Source of the DNA: Bacillota bacterium
GTDB taxonomy: Bacteria > Bacillota > Clostridia > Peptostreptococcales > Anaerovoracaceae
Length of the DNA: 62,217 nucleotides
Assembly (NCBI GenBank): GCA_017557505.1
Contig: JAFYYP010000023.1
Span: forward strand, 1 to 62,217
Direction of reading: 5' to 3'
Position 1 is the first letter of the stretch, and each line of letters opens with the position of its first letter. A model generated the notes under the pieces. It ran no database searches. It worked only from the letters and a program-made list of their open reading frames with translations, and was not told the DNA's origin. The position numbers and the translations under genes are program-made. Below, in pieces: positions 7,962-14,999 of this stretch.

Positions 7962-10463
7962 ATGGAAACTTATCAGTATAAAGCATTCATTTCCTACCGG
8001 CACACGCCGCCGGACGAGGAGATCGCAAAGAAACTCCATACCGCCATCGAGACGTACTCCGTGCCGAAGGATATCCGCGAAAAACTGGGGATCTCCAGGA
8101 TGGGGCGCGTGTTCCGCGACCAGGAAGAGCTACCCCTTTCCCAGGATCTCGGCGGCGACATCCGCGTTGCGCTCGAACACTCCGAATGGCTGATCGTCAT
8201 CTGTTCGCCCCGCTATCTCGAATCCAAATGGTGCAACGCCGAACTGGACTACTTCATCGAACTGGGCAAGAGAGACCATATCCTGGCGGTCCTGGCAGAA
8301 GGGGAGCCGGATGAGGCTTTCCCGCCGCAGCTTCGTTTTATTGAGGTCGACGGCAGGCAGGTCGAACTCGAGCCTCTGGCGGCAGACGTGCGGGCGGCCA
8401 CGACGGCCGAATCGCTGAAAAAGCTGAAGAATGAAAAACTGCGTATCCTCGCGCCCATGCTCGGGGTCAATTATGACCACCTGCGGCAGCGGGCCAGACG
8501 CCGCAGGAACCGCGTCATCGCCGGGACGGCGGCGGCCTGTTTCGCGCTGCTTTCGGGCTTTCTGGCTTACGCGGTCGTCAAGAACGTGCAGATCACGAAA
8601 CAGAGGAATCTCGCGCTCGACAATCAGATGCAGCTTCTCGTGGAGCAGGCGAACCTGTCGTCCTCCTCGGGCAGCAAACTGCTGGCGACGAGTCAGCTGC
8701 TGGAGGCTGCAGACGTGCGGCAGTTCGTGGGCGACAAAAACGATACGGCTTTCCGCGCCGCGCTGGAATACGCGCTGTACAACGAAGAATTCGAACCTGT
8801 CCTTACGATAGACAACGACAACCGGCAATTCGATTCGCTCGTGTTCTCCCACAACGATAAGTATCTGCTCGGGATCACGAACCTGAATTCCGCCTGCCTG
8901 ATCGACGCGACGACCGGAAAGATCCTGTCCACGGTCTCGCGCAGCGATCTCGGCCAGCTGGACAGCGTGGGCTTCACGGCTGACGACCGGTATTTCTACA
9001 TGGTCGACTCCTGGTACGGGTTCGTTTCGCTGTACGACGTGCAGACCGGCGAACTGGCCGCTCAGTACGACGCTTCCGACGGCACCGCCTGGAACATTGC
9101 GGAGAAAGTATTTCCGCTGTCGGACGGACGCCTGATGATCGTCAAGCGTGACGTGCTGGTACTCTGGGACTATGAAAAGAACAGCGAAGAGGAGATCCTC
9201 GCCTGGGGAGACGGTACGGTCGAAAGTTATACGCAGGGGCTGATCGCCGAGCTTTCTCCGGATGAAAAGCGCGTCGCGATCGGTTCGCACGGCTGGGGCT
9301 CTGGCATGCGCATCGTAACGCTGGACGGAAAAGAAGAGGTCCCTCTGGAGCATGAACCGCAGCGGGGTTACTATGAACTGCGTTTCTCGGGCGACGGCAG
9401 CCGTCTGGCGGCAGTTTCGGGTACGCAGTGCGCGGCCTGGGACGCGAAGATGGGCCGGCTGCTCCTGACGCCGGAACGGGAGGACGACTGGCCGGAACAC
9501 GTCGTGCTGAATGAAGACGGCAGCATCCTGCTGGTAATGACGTCATCCTATCTCGGTGCGCTCGAGGTGGACAGCGGGGCGGTCCTCTGGGAAAAAGAAG
9601 CGGATTCGAACGTCGTGACGGAAGCCTACCTTTCTCCGAACGGCAGGTACGTATGCGCTTCCGGCGGCATCAGCGGTATTTTCGATCTGCAGACGGGTGA
9701 CATGCTCTGCGAAGAGGGCGGCACGGTCTTTTCCAGCGATTCCTCGAAGGTACTCGTGGGCACGTACGGCAGCAGCCCGGTCGTCCTGACGACGCCGGAG
9801 GCCTCCACCGCGACCCTGGAGAAGAGCTTTTCAGAGGAACTGTTCGAGATCCCGCGCTTTACCGAACCGGAAGGTATGATCACGGTCACGCTGCAGCACT
9901 TTGTAGGCGACTACTACACCACGCCGCCGGGCAACGCGAACCGGCAGTCGCAGGCGTTTACGAGCCCGGACTTAAAGTACGCGGCGCAGACGCATTACGA
10001 CGGCTTCATCGAGACGTTCGACATCTCCGATCCGGACAACGTGAAGAATCTGGCGAGCCTGGCCGAGCACTGCTACAATTCGGTCACGGACGTGACGTTT
10101 TACGGCAGCCTGATGGCTTCGTGCGGCGGTTTCGATCCGCGGTGCGTACTGTTTGACCTTGAAAGCGGACAGATCCTGCACGTGCTGATGGGCGAAGGGT
10201 ACTGCTGGGGCTGCGAATTCTCGCCGGACGGATCCAAGATCATCCTGCTGAGCGGGCGGGGCAGGCAGACCGCGTTCGTGTATTCCGTGGAAAGCGGCAA
10301 TCTGCTGTACCGCTTCGACGCGAAAGAAGGCAGTCCGTTCGATACGGTAGGCTTCACGCCGGACGGCCGCAAAGCCGCTGCAGTCATGGAAGACGGAAGC
10401 GCCTGGGTCGGTACGCTGTATCCGACGATAGAAGAACTCGTCGAAGAGGCGAGAGAAAGATAA
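7962..10463 (+). CDS. TIR domain / transmembrane / WD40-like propeller protein
   Basis: The 833-residue protein has three parts. Residues 1-150 form a TIR domain with an opening AFISYRH strand and the motif SKWCNAE. Glu94 of that motif lines up with the catalytic glutamate of NAD-cleaving TIR domains. Residues 176-184 are strongly basic and precede a single hydrophobic helix (about 184-206), which puts the TIR domain inside the cell and the rest outside. From about 275 to the end come roughly twelve WD40-like units (FSxDxRY ... xxDxxTGxxL). There is no ribosome binding site. An upstream in-frame extension exists, but the TIR fold starts at this ATG. It could be a membrane sensor that destroys NAD, or a signalling protein. 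The G+C content is like its neighbours. Confidence 0.8.
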   Translation: METYQYKAFISYRHTPPDEEIAKKLHTAIETYSVPKDIREKLGISRMGRVFRDQEELPLSQDLGGDIRVALEHSEWLIVICSPRYLESKWCNAELDYFIELGKRDHILAVLAEGEPDEAFPPQLRFIEVDGRQVELEPLAADVRAATTAESLKKLKNEKLRILAPMLGVNYDHLRQRARRRRNRVIAGTAAACFALLSGFLAYAVVKNVQITKQRNLALDNQMQLLVEQANLSSSSGSKLLATSQLLEAADVRQFVGDKNDTAFRAALEYALYNEEFEPVLTIDNDNRQFDSLVFSHNDKYLLGITNLNSACLIDATTGKILSTVSRSDLGQLDSVGFTADDRYFYMVDSWYGFVSLYDVQTGELAAQYDASDGTAWNIAEKVFPLSDGRLMIVKRDVLVLWDYEKNSEEEILAWGDGTVESYTQGLIAELSPDEKRVAIGSHGWGSGMRIVTLDGKEEVPLEHEPQRGYYELRFSGDGSRLAAVSGTQCAAWDAKMGRLLLTPEREDDWPEHVVLNEDGSILLVMTSSYLGALEVDSGAVLWEKEADSNVVTEAYLSPNGRYVCASGGISGIFDLQTGDMLCEEGGTVFSSDSSKVLVGTYGSSPVVLTTPEASTATLEKSFSEELFEIPRFTEPEGMITVTLQHFVGDYYTTPPGNANRQSQAFTSPDLKYAAQTHYDGFIETFDISDPDNVKNLASLAEHCYNSVTDVTFYGSLMASCGGFDPRCVLFDLESGQILHVLMGEGYCWGCEFSPDGSKIILLSGRGRQTAFVYSVESGNLLYRFDAKEGSPFDTVGFTPDGRKAAAVMEDGSAWVGTLYPTIEELVEEARER

Positions 10464-10477
10464 AAGGAGGCAAGACC

Positions 10478-11500
10478 ATGGCTGAGATCCTGGTGGAGGT
10501 CACAAGAGGGCCGATCGTGGAGTCCCGTCATTACGGCGACGTAGCCGTATGCAACGGCAGGGGCGAGTTGATCGCATATATGGGAGACCCGGAATTCGTC
10601 ACGTATATCCGGTCCGCCTGCAAACCCGTCCAGGCGCTGAACCGCTTTTGTTCGGGATCTGCGGAAAAGTGGGATTTCACGGAAAAAGAATACGCCATCA
10701 TGTGTTCGTCGCACTACGGTGAACCGATGCATCAAGAGGTTATCCTCGGGCTGCTCGGCAAGATCGGCTGCAAGCTGGACGACCTTCATACGGGGACGCC
10801 GTATTCCATCCGTCCTGCCTATTACGAGCAGCAGCTTAAAGAGCATCACGTGCTGAAGCCGTACAATTCGGACTGTTCGGGCAAGCACTGCGGATTCCTT
10901 TCGGACTGCATCGCGAGCGGATATCCGAAGGAAGGGTATTACCGGCCGGATCATCCGGTGCAGAAAGACGTTCTGAAGATCGTCTCAGAAGTCGCGGACA
11001 TTCCGGCGGAAGAGATCGCGATCGGAATCGACGGCTGCAGCGTGCCGGTCCACGGCATGCCGCTGCGCAACATGGCAAAAGCCTACGCGAGATTTTCGAC
11101 GCCGGAAAATCTCCCCGAAAAGTACCGCAATGGAGCAAAGATCTTCGCGGACGCCATGAACGCGGAACCCGACATGCTCGCGGGACCCGGCGGATTCTGC
11201 ACGGAATTCCTCCGCGCGACACACGGACGGTTCGTAGGCAAGCTCGGCGCGGAAGCGGTCTACTGTATCGGCGTTCGGGGCAAAGACCTCGGCATCGCCG
11301 TCAAGATCGAGGACGGTAACATGATGAGGCCGCTGTATCCGGCTGTGATGAGCGTGCTGGATCAGCTGGGCCTGCTGTCGGATGAGGAAAAAGATGCGCT
11401 GCGGCAGTTCATCGAGCTGCCTGTCATCAACGACCACGGTAACGTGGTCGGAAGCGTCCAGCCGGTATTCCGGCTCAACTTTACAGGCAAAGACTATTAA
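10478..11500 (+). CDS. Asparaginase, LasA/AnsB-like family of Firmicutes
   Basis: This 340-residue protein matches the family annotated as L-asparaginase II in Gram-positive and alpha-proteobacterial genomes, which is unrelated to E. coli AnsA/AnsB and hydrolyses asparagine to aspartate and ammonia. Typical elements are VEVTRG near the N-terminus, RSACKPVQAL near residue 45, CSSHYGEP near 78, NCSGKH-like NSDCSGKHCGF near 130 and GIDGCSVP near 185. An AAAAGGAGG ribosome binding site precedes the ATG, 14 bases after the TIR protein gene, so both may be cotranscribed. A hairpin with a T-run follows. Confidence 0.8.
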   Translation: MAEILVEVTRGPIVESRHYGDVAVCNGRGELIAYMGDPEFVTYIRSACKPVQALNRFCSGSAEKWDFTEKEYAIMCSSHYGEPMHQEVILGLLGKIGCKLDDLHTGTPYSIRPAYYEQQLKEHHVLKPYNSDCSGKHCGFLSDCIASGYPKEGYYRPDHPVQKDVLKIVSEVADIPAEEIAIGIDGCSVPVHGMPLRNMAKAYARFSTPENLPEKYRNGAKIFADAMNAEPDMLAGPGGFCTEFLRATHGRFVGKLGAEAVYCIGVRGKDLGIAVKIEDGNMMRPLYPAVMSVLDQLGLLSDEEKDALRQFIELPVINDHGNVVGSVQPVFRLNFTGKDY

Positions 11501-11515
11501 AAAAGAGCACGAAAA

Positions 11516-11539
11516 ACGACCCGGAATGGGCCGTTTTTT
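11516..11539. terminator. Bidirectional terminator, probably the original tRNA-Ser terminator
   Basis: A 7-bp stem (ACGACCC 11516-11522 with GGGCCGT 11528-11534) has T-runs on both sides. On the + strand one pair is A-C; on the - strand the same position is a G-T wobble, so the stem is complete only when read towards lower coordinates. It lies one base left of the tRNA-derived repeat at 11541. Confidence 0.65.
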
Positions 11540-11540
11540 C

Positions 11541-11554
11541 TTGGCGGACGACAT
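11541..11554. repeat. Distal attachment-site repeat (partial tRNA-Ser 3' end)
   Basis: The bases TTGGCGGACGACAT match the tRNA-Ser 3' end (CCA, discriminator and acceptor arm, read on the - strand). An imperfect inverted repeat (TACCA 11561-11565, TGGTA 11575-11579) lies a few bases inside the island and could be a recombinase arm site; that part is inference. Confidence 0.7.
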
Positions 11555-11583
11555 AGGGCATACCACTTTAAAAATGGTAAATA

Positions 11584-11633
11584 TTGATAATACGCCCATA
11601 ATCTGATATCTTCTCTCCATATTAAGTCTTAAT
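11584..11633 (+). promoter_or_regulatory. Island promoter with an operator-like palindrome
   Basis: A -35 box TTGATA (11584-11589) lies 17 bases before a -10 box TATCTT (11607-11612) extended by TGA. A 13-base palindrome ATTAAGTCTTAAT at 11621-11633 sits just past the expected start of transcription and could bind a repressor. An AAAGGAG ribosome binding site follows at 11641. Confidence 0.55.
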
Positions 11634-11653
11634 GTGTTTGAAAGGAGAAAACT

Positions 11654-12148
11654 ATGGGTTGTTGGTTATCATTTCGGGGGTCATTGACGATTGAGCCTCC
11701 CATCACAAAAGAAGACAAAGAAAGTTATCGAATCTTTTCCAAGGAAGTCAGTTTTCCGGCAAATCCCAAAGCAAATTATATCGATCCCTGGTTCATCAAC
11801 GATGAAGGGCGGTTAGAATGTTATGGGGTCAAATACTTTGAGCATGATCGATGGATGGAGTACATCTTCGAAAAGTTTTTTGAGCCGAAGGGCTATGAAG
11901 TACACGGTTCACTTCTTTATGCAGTGGATGGCAGCCAAACAGAATGGAGCGTTCTGAGATACGATAACGGTAAGGTATTTCATGTCCGTATGGAAGAGAT
12001 TCACGTTGATCTTGACTTTTGGCAGATGGGTGCCAAATATGCGAGAGAACAGATGGCAAAACGATTAGATGTTAACGATGGGTCAATAATACGGTATGAA
12101 AAAGTTGAGTTGACGCCGGAATCGTATGGGGGACTATTTGAAACGTAA
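11654..12148 (+). CDS. Hypothetical protein of the tRNA-Ser micro-island
   Basis: I do not recognise this 164-residue protein. It is soluble, acidic and rich in aromatic residues (for example WMEYIFEKFF and DLDFWQMG), with no signal peptide or membrane segment. The ATG has an AAAGGAG ribosome binding site six bases away. The gene is AT-rich and uses codons such as ATA, TTA and GTA more than its neighbours, which points to transfer. It is the first gene of a two-gene unit under the island promoter. The pairing with a second small gene recalls toxin/immunity or phage accessory pairs, but nothing in the sequence proves that. Confidence 0.65.
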   Translation: MGCWLSFRGSLTIEPPITKEDKESYRIFSKEVSFPANPKANYIDPWFINDEGRLECYGVKYFEHDRWMEYIFEKFFEPKGYEVHGSLLYAVDGSQTEWSVLRYDNGKVFHVRMEEIHVDLDFWQMGAKYAREQMAKRLDVNDGSIIRYEKVELTPESYGGLFET

Positions 12149-12151
12149 GCC

Positions 12152-12682
12152 ATGGATGAGAAAAGCGAAAGAAATGTCAGCATTGCTAATGATATTGACG
12201 GAAGCAGCATCGTTATCATCAACGATATTAGATTCAGGGGAAAGGCCTGGGATGAATGGGATGAGATTGAAGAGTATCCAAAACAATATGTTGGTGAGTG
12301 TTATGAAATTCTTGAAACAAGTGAGGTGATTTATGTTGGAAACGATTTTCCGGATGAATATGTAGGTTCCGAATATACAGCACATCTATGGAAAGAAGAA
12401 AAGCGCGCAAAAGCCAATGCGATACAGGGTATTCCTGAAATAATCAGAATAGCAGGCTGTAAAAAAATCGTTACAAATGAAAAAGACAAGCATTTGAAAG
12501 ATGCTTACCTTGGCTGGGCTATATACAAAACAAAGTTTGCCTTACCAAAATACGTCCAACAATTTGGAGAATATAAACATGTAGGATATAAACTGTATTA
12601 TGCAGATTTGCTTGTAAGAACAGAGAGCAACGGGACATTGTGGTTATATGACATCATCCATATAACAAAAAAGAAAGCATAA
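12152..12682 (+). CDS. Hypothetical protein of the tRNA-Ser micro-island, possibly phage/conjugative-element related
   Basis: This 176-residue protein starts three bases after the previous stop, so the two are probably cotranslated. The C-terminal half (LGWAIYKTKFALP ... ADLLVRTESNGTLWLYDII) resembles, from memory, small domains in the large polyvalent proteins of phages and conjugative elements (the PBECR and LPD classes, some of them nuclease-like). I am not certain of that match. It is AT-rich like its partner. No catalytic residues can be assigned with confidence. Confidence 0.6.
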   Translation: MDEKSERNVSIANDIDGSSIVIINDIRFRGKAWDEWDEIEEYPKQYVGECYEILETSEVIYVGNDFPDEYVGSEYTAHLWKEEKRAKANAIQGIPEIIRIAGCKKIVTNEKDKHLKDAYLGWAIYKTKFALPKYVQQFGEYKHVGYKLYYADLLVRTESNGTLWLYDIIHITKKKA

Positions 12683-12685
12683 AAT

Positions 12686-12750
12686 AAGAGAGAGGCTGCA
12701 CCCCCGCTTAAGCATTCGCCGTACGGTATTCGTGCTCACCTCTCTCTTTT
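12686..12750. terminator. Long-loop hairpin between the island genes and tRNA-Ser
   Basis: Arms AAGAGAGAGG (12686-12695) and CCTCTCTCTT (12739-12748) are perfectly complementary and enclose 43 bases that contain a smaller palindrome CCGTACGG. Short T-runs lie on both sides, so it could end both the island transcript and the tRNA transcript. Confidence 0.55.
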
Positions 12751-12762
12751 GGCGGACGACAT
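12749..12762. repeat. Proximal attachment-site repeat (3' end of intact tRNA-Ser)
   Basis: This is the second copy of TTGGCGGACGACAT. Fourteen of fourteen bases match the copy at 11541-11554; similarity ends on both sides. Confidence 0.7.
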
Positions 12763-12837
12763 GGGACTCGAACCCACGAGGCCTTTCAGCCCTACTCGCT
12801 TTCCAGGCGAGCTCCTTAGCCACTCGGTCAATCGTCC
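12750..12837 (-). tRNA. tRNA-Ser, anticodon GGA
   Basis: Read on the - strand, the acceptor arm GGACGAT pairs with GTCGTCC (the last pair is T-G), followed by discriminator G and an encoded CCA. The anticodon stem CTCGC/GCGAG encloses the loop CTGGAAA, giving anticodon GGA, which reads UCC and UCU. A long variable arm (TAGGGCTGAAAGGCCT region) and the 88-base length fit a class II serine tRNA. The T arm carries GGTTCGAGTCC. It is the integration target of the micro-island. Confidence 0.95.
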
Positions 12838-12876
12838 GTGCTAAACTCTTTGCCCTGATTCAGTTCGCCTGAATAT

Positions 12877-12903
12877 ATTATAACACCGCCCGCCAAAAAG
12901 CAA
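12877..12903 (-). promoter_or_regulatory. Promoter for tRNA-Ser
   Basis: On the - strand a perfect TATAAT (12877-12882) is extended by TGT and preceded by TTGCTT (12898-12903) at 15 bases. The mature tRNA begins about 40 bases downstream. Confidence 0.55.
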
Positions 12904-12930
12904 GCAGTTTATTTTGCTTTCTGTTTGTAG

Positions 12931-12936
12931 TATACT
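12931..12936 (+). promoter_or_regulatory. Probable -10 box for the TSCPD-phosphoribosyltransferase operon
   Basis: TATACT lies 52 bases before the ATG at 12988, with no convincing -35 box. It is divergent from the tRNA-Ser promoter. Confidence 0.4.
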
Positions 12937-12987
12937 TTTTGTGCTGAAAAAGCAGGCAGATTTGAGAGAAGAAAGCGAGAAAAGAGA

Positions 12988-13245
12988 ATGAAGTACACCT
13001 TTAAAACATCCGGTACGTGCTCCACGCAGATCAACTTCGATCTGACGGACGGCATCGTCCGCGACGTATCTTTTGTGCGCGGCTGCGACGGCAATCTGAA
13101 GGCCATCGGCAAGCTCGTGGAGGGTCATGAAGCGCAGGAGATCATCGATATCCTGAAGGGCAACACCTGCGGCTACAAATCCACGTCCTGCGGAGATCAG
13201 CTGGCGATCGCCCTGGAGCAGGCTCTGGCGCATCAGGCGGAGTAG
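12988..13245 (+). CDS. TSCPD domain protein, TIGR03905 family
   Basis: The 85-residue protein matches the small single-domain TIGR03905 family. It is related to the C-terminal TSCPD domain of vitamin B12-dependent ribonucleotide reductases and has conserved cysteines (GTCS, RGCDGN, GNTCGYKSTSCGDQ) that probably bind metal. Its own function is not established. It heads a tight run of genes on the + strand, 16 bases before a phosphoribosyltransferase. Confidence 0.85.
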   Translation: MKYTFKTSGTCSTQINFDLTDGIVRDVSFVRGCDGNLKAIGKLVEGHEAQEIIDILKGNTCGYKSTSCGDQLAIALEQALAHQAE

Positions 13246-13261
13246 GGAAGCGAGGTATCCC

Positions 13262-13822
13262 ATGAAAGAATTCTACGAAATGCAGATCGCAGGCCTCACG
13301 AGGAAGCTGCCCATCTGCAAGCTCACCCAGGATCTGTGCATCGCGGGGTTCGTCATTTTCGGCGATCCTGAACTGACGGTCGCCGCAGCCGGCGAACTGG
13401 TCAAACAGATGCCCGAGCACGATTACATGATCACGGCCGAAGCGAAGGGTATCCCCCTCATCCACGAGATGGCGCGCCAGGCCGGCGAGAAGAAGTACAT
13501 CCTGGCCAGAAAAGCGGAGAAGGTCTACATGAGAGACGTGTTCCACGTGACGGTCAATTCCATCACGACGCGTTTCCAGCAGACGCTGTATCTGGACGGT
13601 GCGGATGCCGCTCTCATGAAGGGCAAGAAGATCCTCGTCGTGGACGACGTCATCTCCACAGGCGAGTCCCTGCGCGCGATCGAAGCGCTGGTCGAGGCGG
13701 CCGGCGGTACGGTCTGCGGCCGCATGACTATCCTGGCTGAAGGCGAAGCTGCCGACAGGGACGACATCATTTATCTGGAAAAGCTGCCCATGTTCGACAG
13801 CGAAGGAGAACCCCTTGACTGA
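13262..13822 (+). CDS. Adenine/xanthine-type phosphoribosyltransferase
   Basis: This is a 186-residue type I phosphoribosyltransferase, an enzyme class that joins a base to PRPP. The PRPP-binding motif is VVDDVISTGES near residues 126-136, and a preceding DYMITAEAKGIPLIHEMA stretch resembles adenine and xanthine phosphoribosyltransferases. The exact base cannot be assigned. It overlaps the next gene by eight bases, with an internal GGAG ribosome binding site for that gene. Confidence 0.8.
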   Translation: MKEFYEMQIAGLTRKLPICKLTQDLCIAGFVIFGDPELTVAAAGELVKQMPEHDYMITAEAKGIPLIHEMARQAGEKKYILARKAEKVYMRDVFHVTVNSITTRFQQTLYLDGADAALMKGKKILVVDDVISTGESLRAIEALVEAAGGTVCGRMTILAEGEAADRDDIIYLEKLPMFDSEGEPLD

Positions 13823-14999
13823 AAAGGGGAGCTCCGGCAACCGGGTCGAACGGCGCGGAGAGCGGGTCATCAAGACGTTCGCCTCCCGCATGGGGTTCGT
13901 CCGGGAGCAGGGCATTTATGAAAAATTAAAAGGAACCGGTCTTGTGCCGACGATGCTGTCGGCGCAGGACGGGGTCATCGAAACGCAGTACGAAGAAGGC
14001 CGGAATTTCTATGAGGTCTTTCAGGAGGCCGGAGCGGATCCGGAAAAGCAGGCTGCGTGTTTTGAGCTGTTCTTTTCCTGGTACCGCCGTTATCGCGAGG
14101 CGACAAACATCTCGATCGGTACGACAAGTTTCCGGGATTTTGTGCTGCAGGGAGAAAAGCTTCTCTGCCTGGATCTGGAACACTGCTGCCCGGGATCCGC
14201 AGAAGAGGACATCGCAAGGATCGCCTGCGAGATTGCCCTGTATCCCAAAGGGTATACTGCGGCGGGCATCGCCAGCGCGAAGCTCTTCATCTGCGTCGGC
14301 GCCAATTTCCTGAACTGGCAGCCGGAGACGCTGGCGAAGGCCGTTCCTCCCGCGGCGAAGGAAGTCGAAGACCGGTACGGATTAAAGAACCATCCCGGCA
14401 TGGCTCTGTACATGGCTGCCTATTTCACGACGGCCGGCGCGGTCCTGGCCGGCGGACAGTCGTCCCGCATGCACCAGGATAAACGTCAGATGGAAGTGGA
14501 CGGGCGCACGATGCTGGAGGCTTCCACAGCCCTTATCGCCGCCATGCCGCAGCGCATGATCTCGATCTCCGCTGACGACAGCGCGGAGTTTCCCGGCTTC
14601 GAGGTGATCCGCGACGAACGCGCGGACGTGGGACCTCTGGAAGGCATCACCCGCTGCCTGCAGGCCAGCCGCCAGCCATGGACGCTGTTCCTGACCTGCG
14701 ACATGCCGCTGCTGACAGACAAGCTGCTGCGCCTGTTCCTGAGCTATCCGAAGGAGGACGCGGACGCGTGCATGTTCGAGTCGGAAGGGCGCCTGCAGAC
14801 GTTCCCGCTGCTGCTGCGGACGGAGAACGCGGTGCGCGCGATGACCGAGGCGGCAGCGCTGGACGAAAGGAAAGTGCAGGACGCTATCGGAAAGCGGCTG
14901 AAGATCAAGGTCATAAAGGCGGAAGACTTCCAGTCCTTTGCCCCGCGTATGCTTTGGAATGTCAATACACCGGAAGATTATAAGGAGATCACGGAATAA
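13815..14999 (+). CDS. Fusion of a kinase-like domain and a MobA-like nucleotidyltransferase
   Basis: Residues 206-394 match MobA-type nucleotidyltransferases, which attach GMP to molybdopterin or act on related substrates: AVLAGGQSSRM near 209-219, TCDMPLL near 300 and NVNTPEDY near the C-terminus. Residues 1-200 look like a small aminoglycoside/RIO-type kinase fold with a possible catalytic segment SFRDFV (Asp108) and a metal-binding-like LDLEHC (Asp120), but the usual His of the catalytic loop is Phe. The start is a TTG with GGAG upstream. No other molybdenum-cofactor gene is in the window, so the substrate may not be molybdopterin. The TAA stop overlaps the ATG of butyrate kinase. Confidence 0.7.
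   Translation: MTEKGSSGNRVERRGERVIKTFASRMGFVREQGIYEKLKGTGLVPTMLSAQDGVIETQYEEGRNFYEVFQEAGADPEKQAACFELFFSWYRRYREATNISIGTTSFRDFVLQGEKLLCLDLEHCCPGSAEEDIARIACEIALYPKGYTAAGIASAKLFICVGANFLNWQPETLAKAVPPAAKEVEDRYGLKNHPGMALYMAAYFTTAGAVLAGGQSSRMHQDKRQMEVDGRTMLEASTALIAAMPQRMISISADDSAEFPGFEVIRDERADVGPLEGITRCLQASRQPWTLFLTCDMPLLTDKLLRLFLSYPKEDADACMFESEGRLQTFPLLLRTENAVRAMTEAAALDERKVQDAIGKRLKIKVIKAEDFQSFAPRMLWNVNTPEDYKEITE

Larger units (their letters stand above)
11541..12762. mobile_element. AT-rich micro-island integrated at the 3' end of tRNA-Ser
   Basis: A 14-base sequence TTGGCGGACGACAT occurs at 11541-11554 and again at 12749-12762, where it forms the 3' end of tRNA-Ser(GGA). The 1.2 kb between the copies is AT-rich; a hand count of 12301-12360 gives about one third G+C against about 62% in 10981-11040. 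It carries two genes unlike the rest of the window and its own promoter and hairpin. This is the geometry left by tyrosine-recombinase integration at a tRNA gene: the tRNA stays whole on one side and a partial copy marks the other. No integrase gene is present, so this is a satellite or the remnant of a larger element. Confidence 0.75.

Noticed and set aside
12686-12750. Small signal recognition particle RNA after tRNA-Ser
   Set aside because: Firmicutes often have one there, but the conserved GGAAG...AGCAGC loop is absent; the element is a long-loop hairpin.
13925-14420. Full aminoglycoside phosphotransferase (resistance gene)
   Set aside because: The catalytic-loop His is missing, the domain is short, and it is fused to a MobA-like enzyme, so a resistance call would be unsupported.
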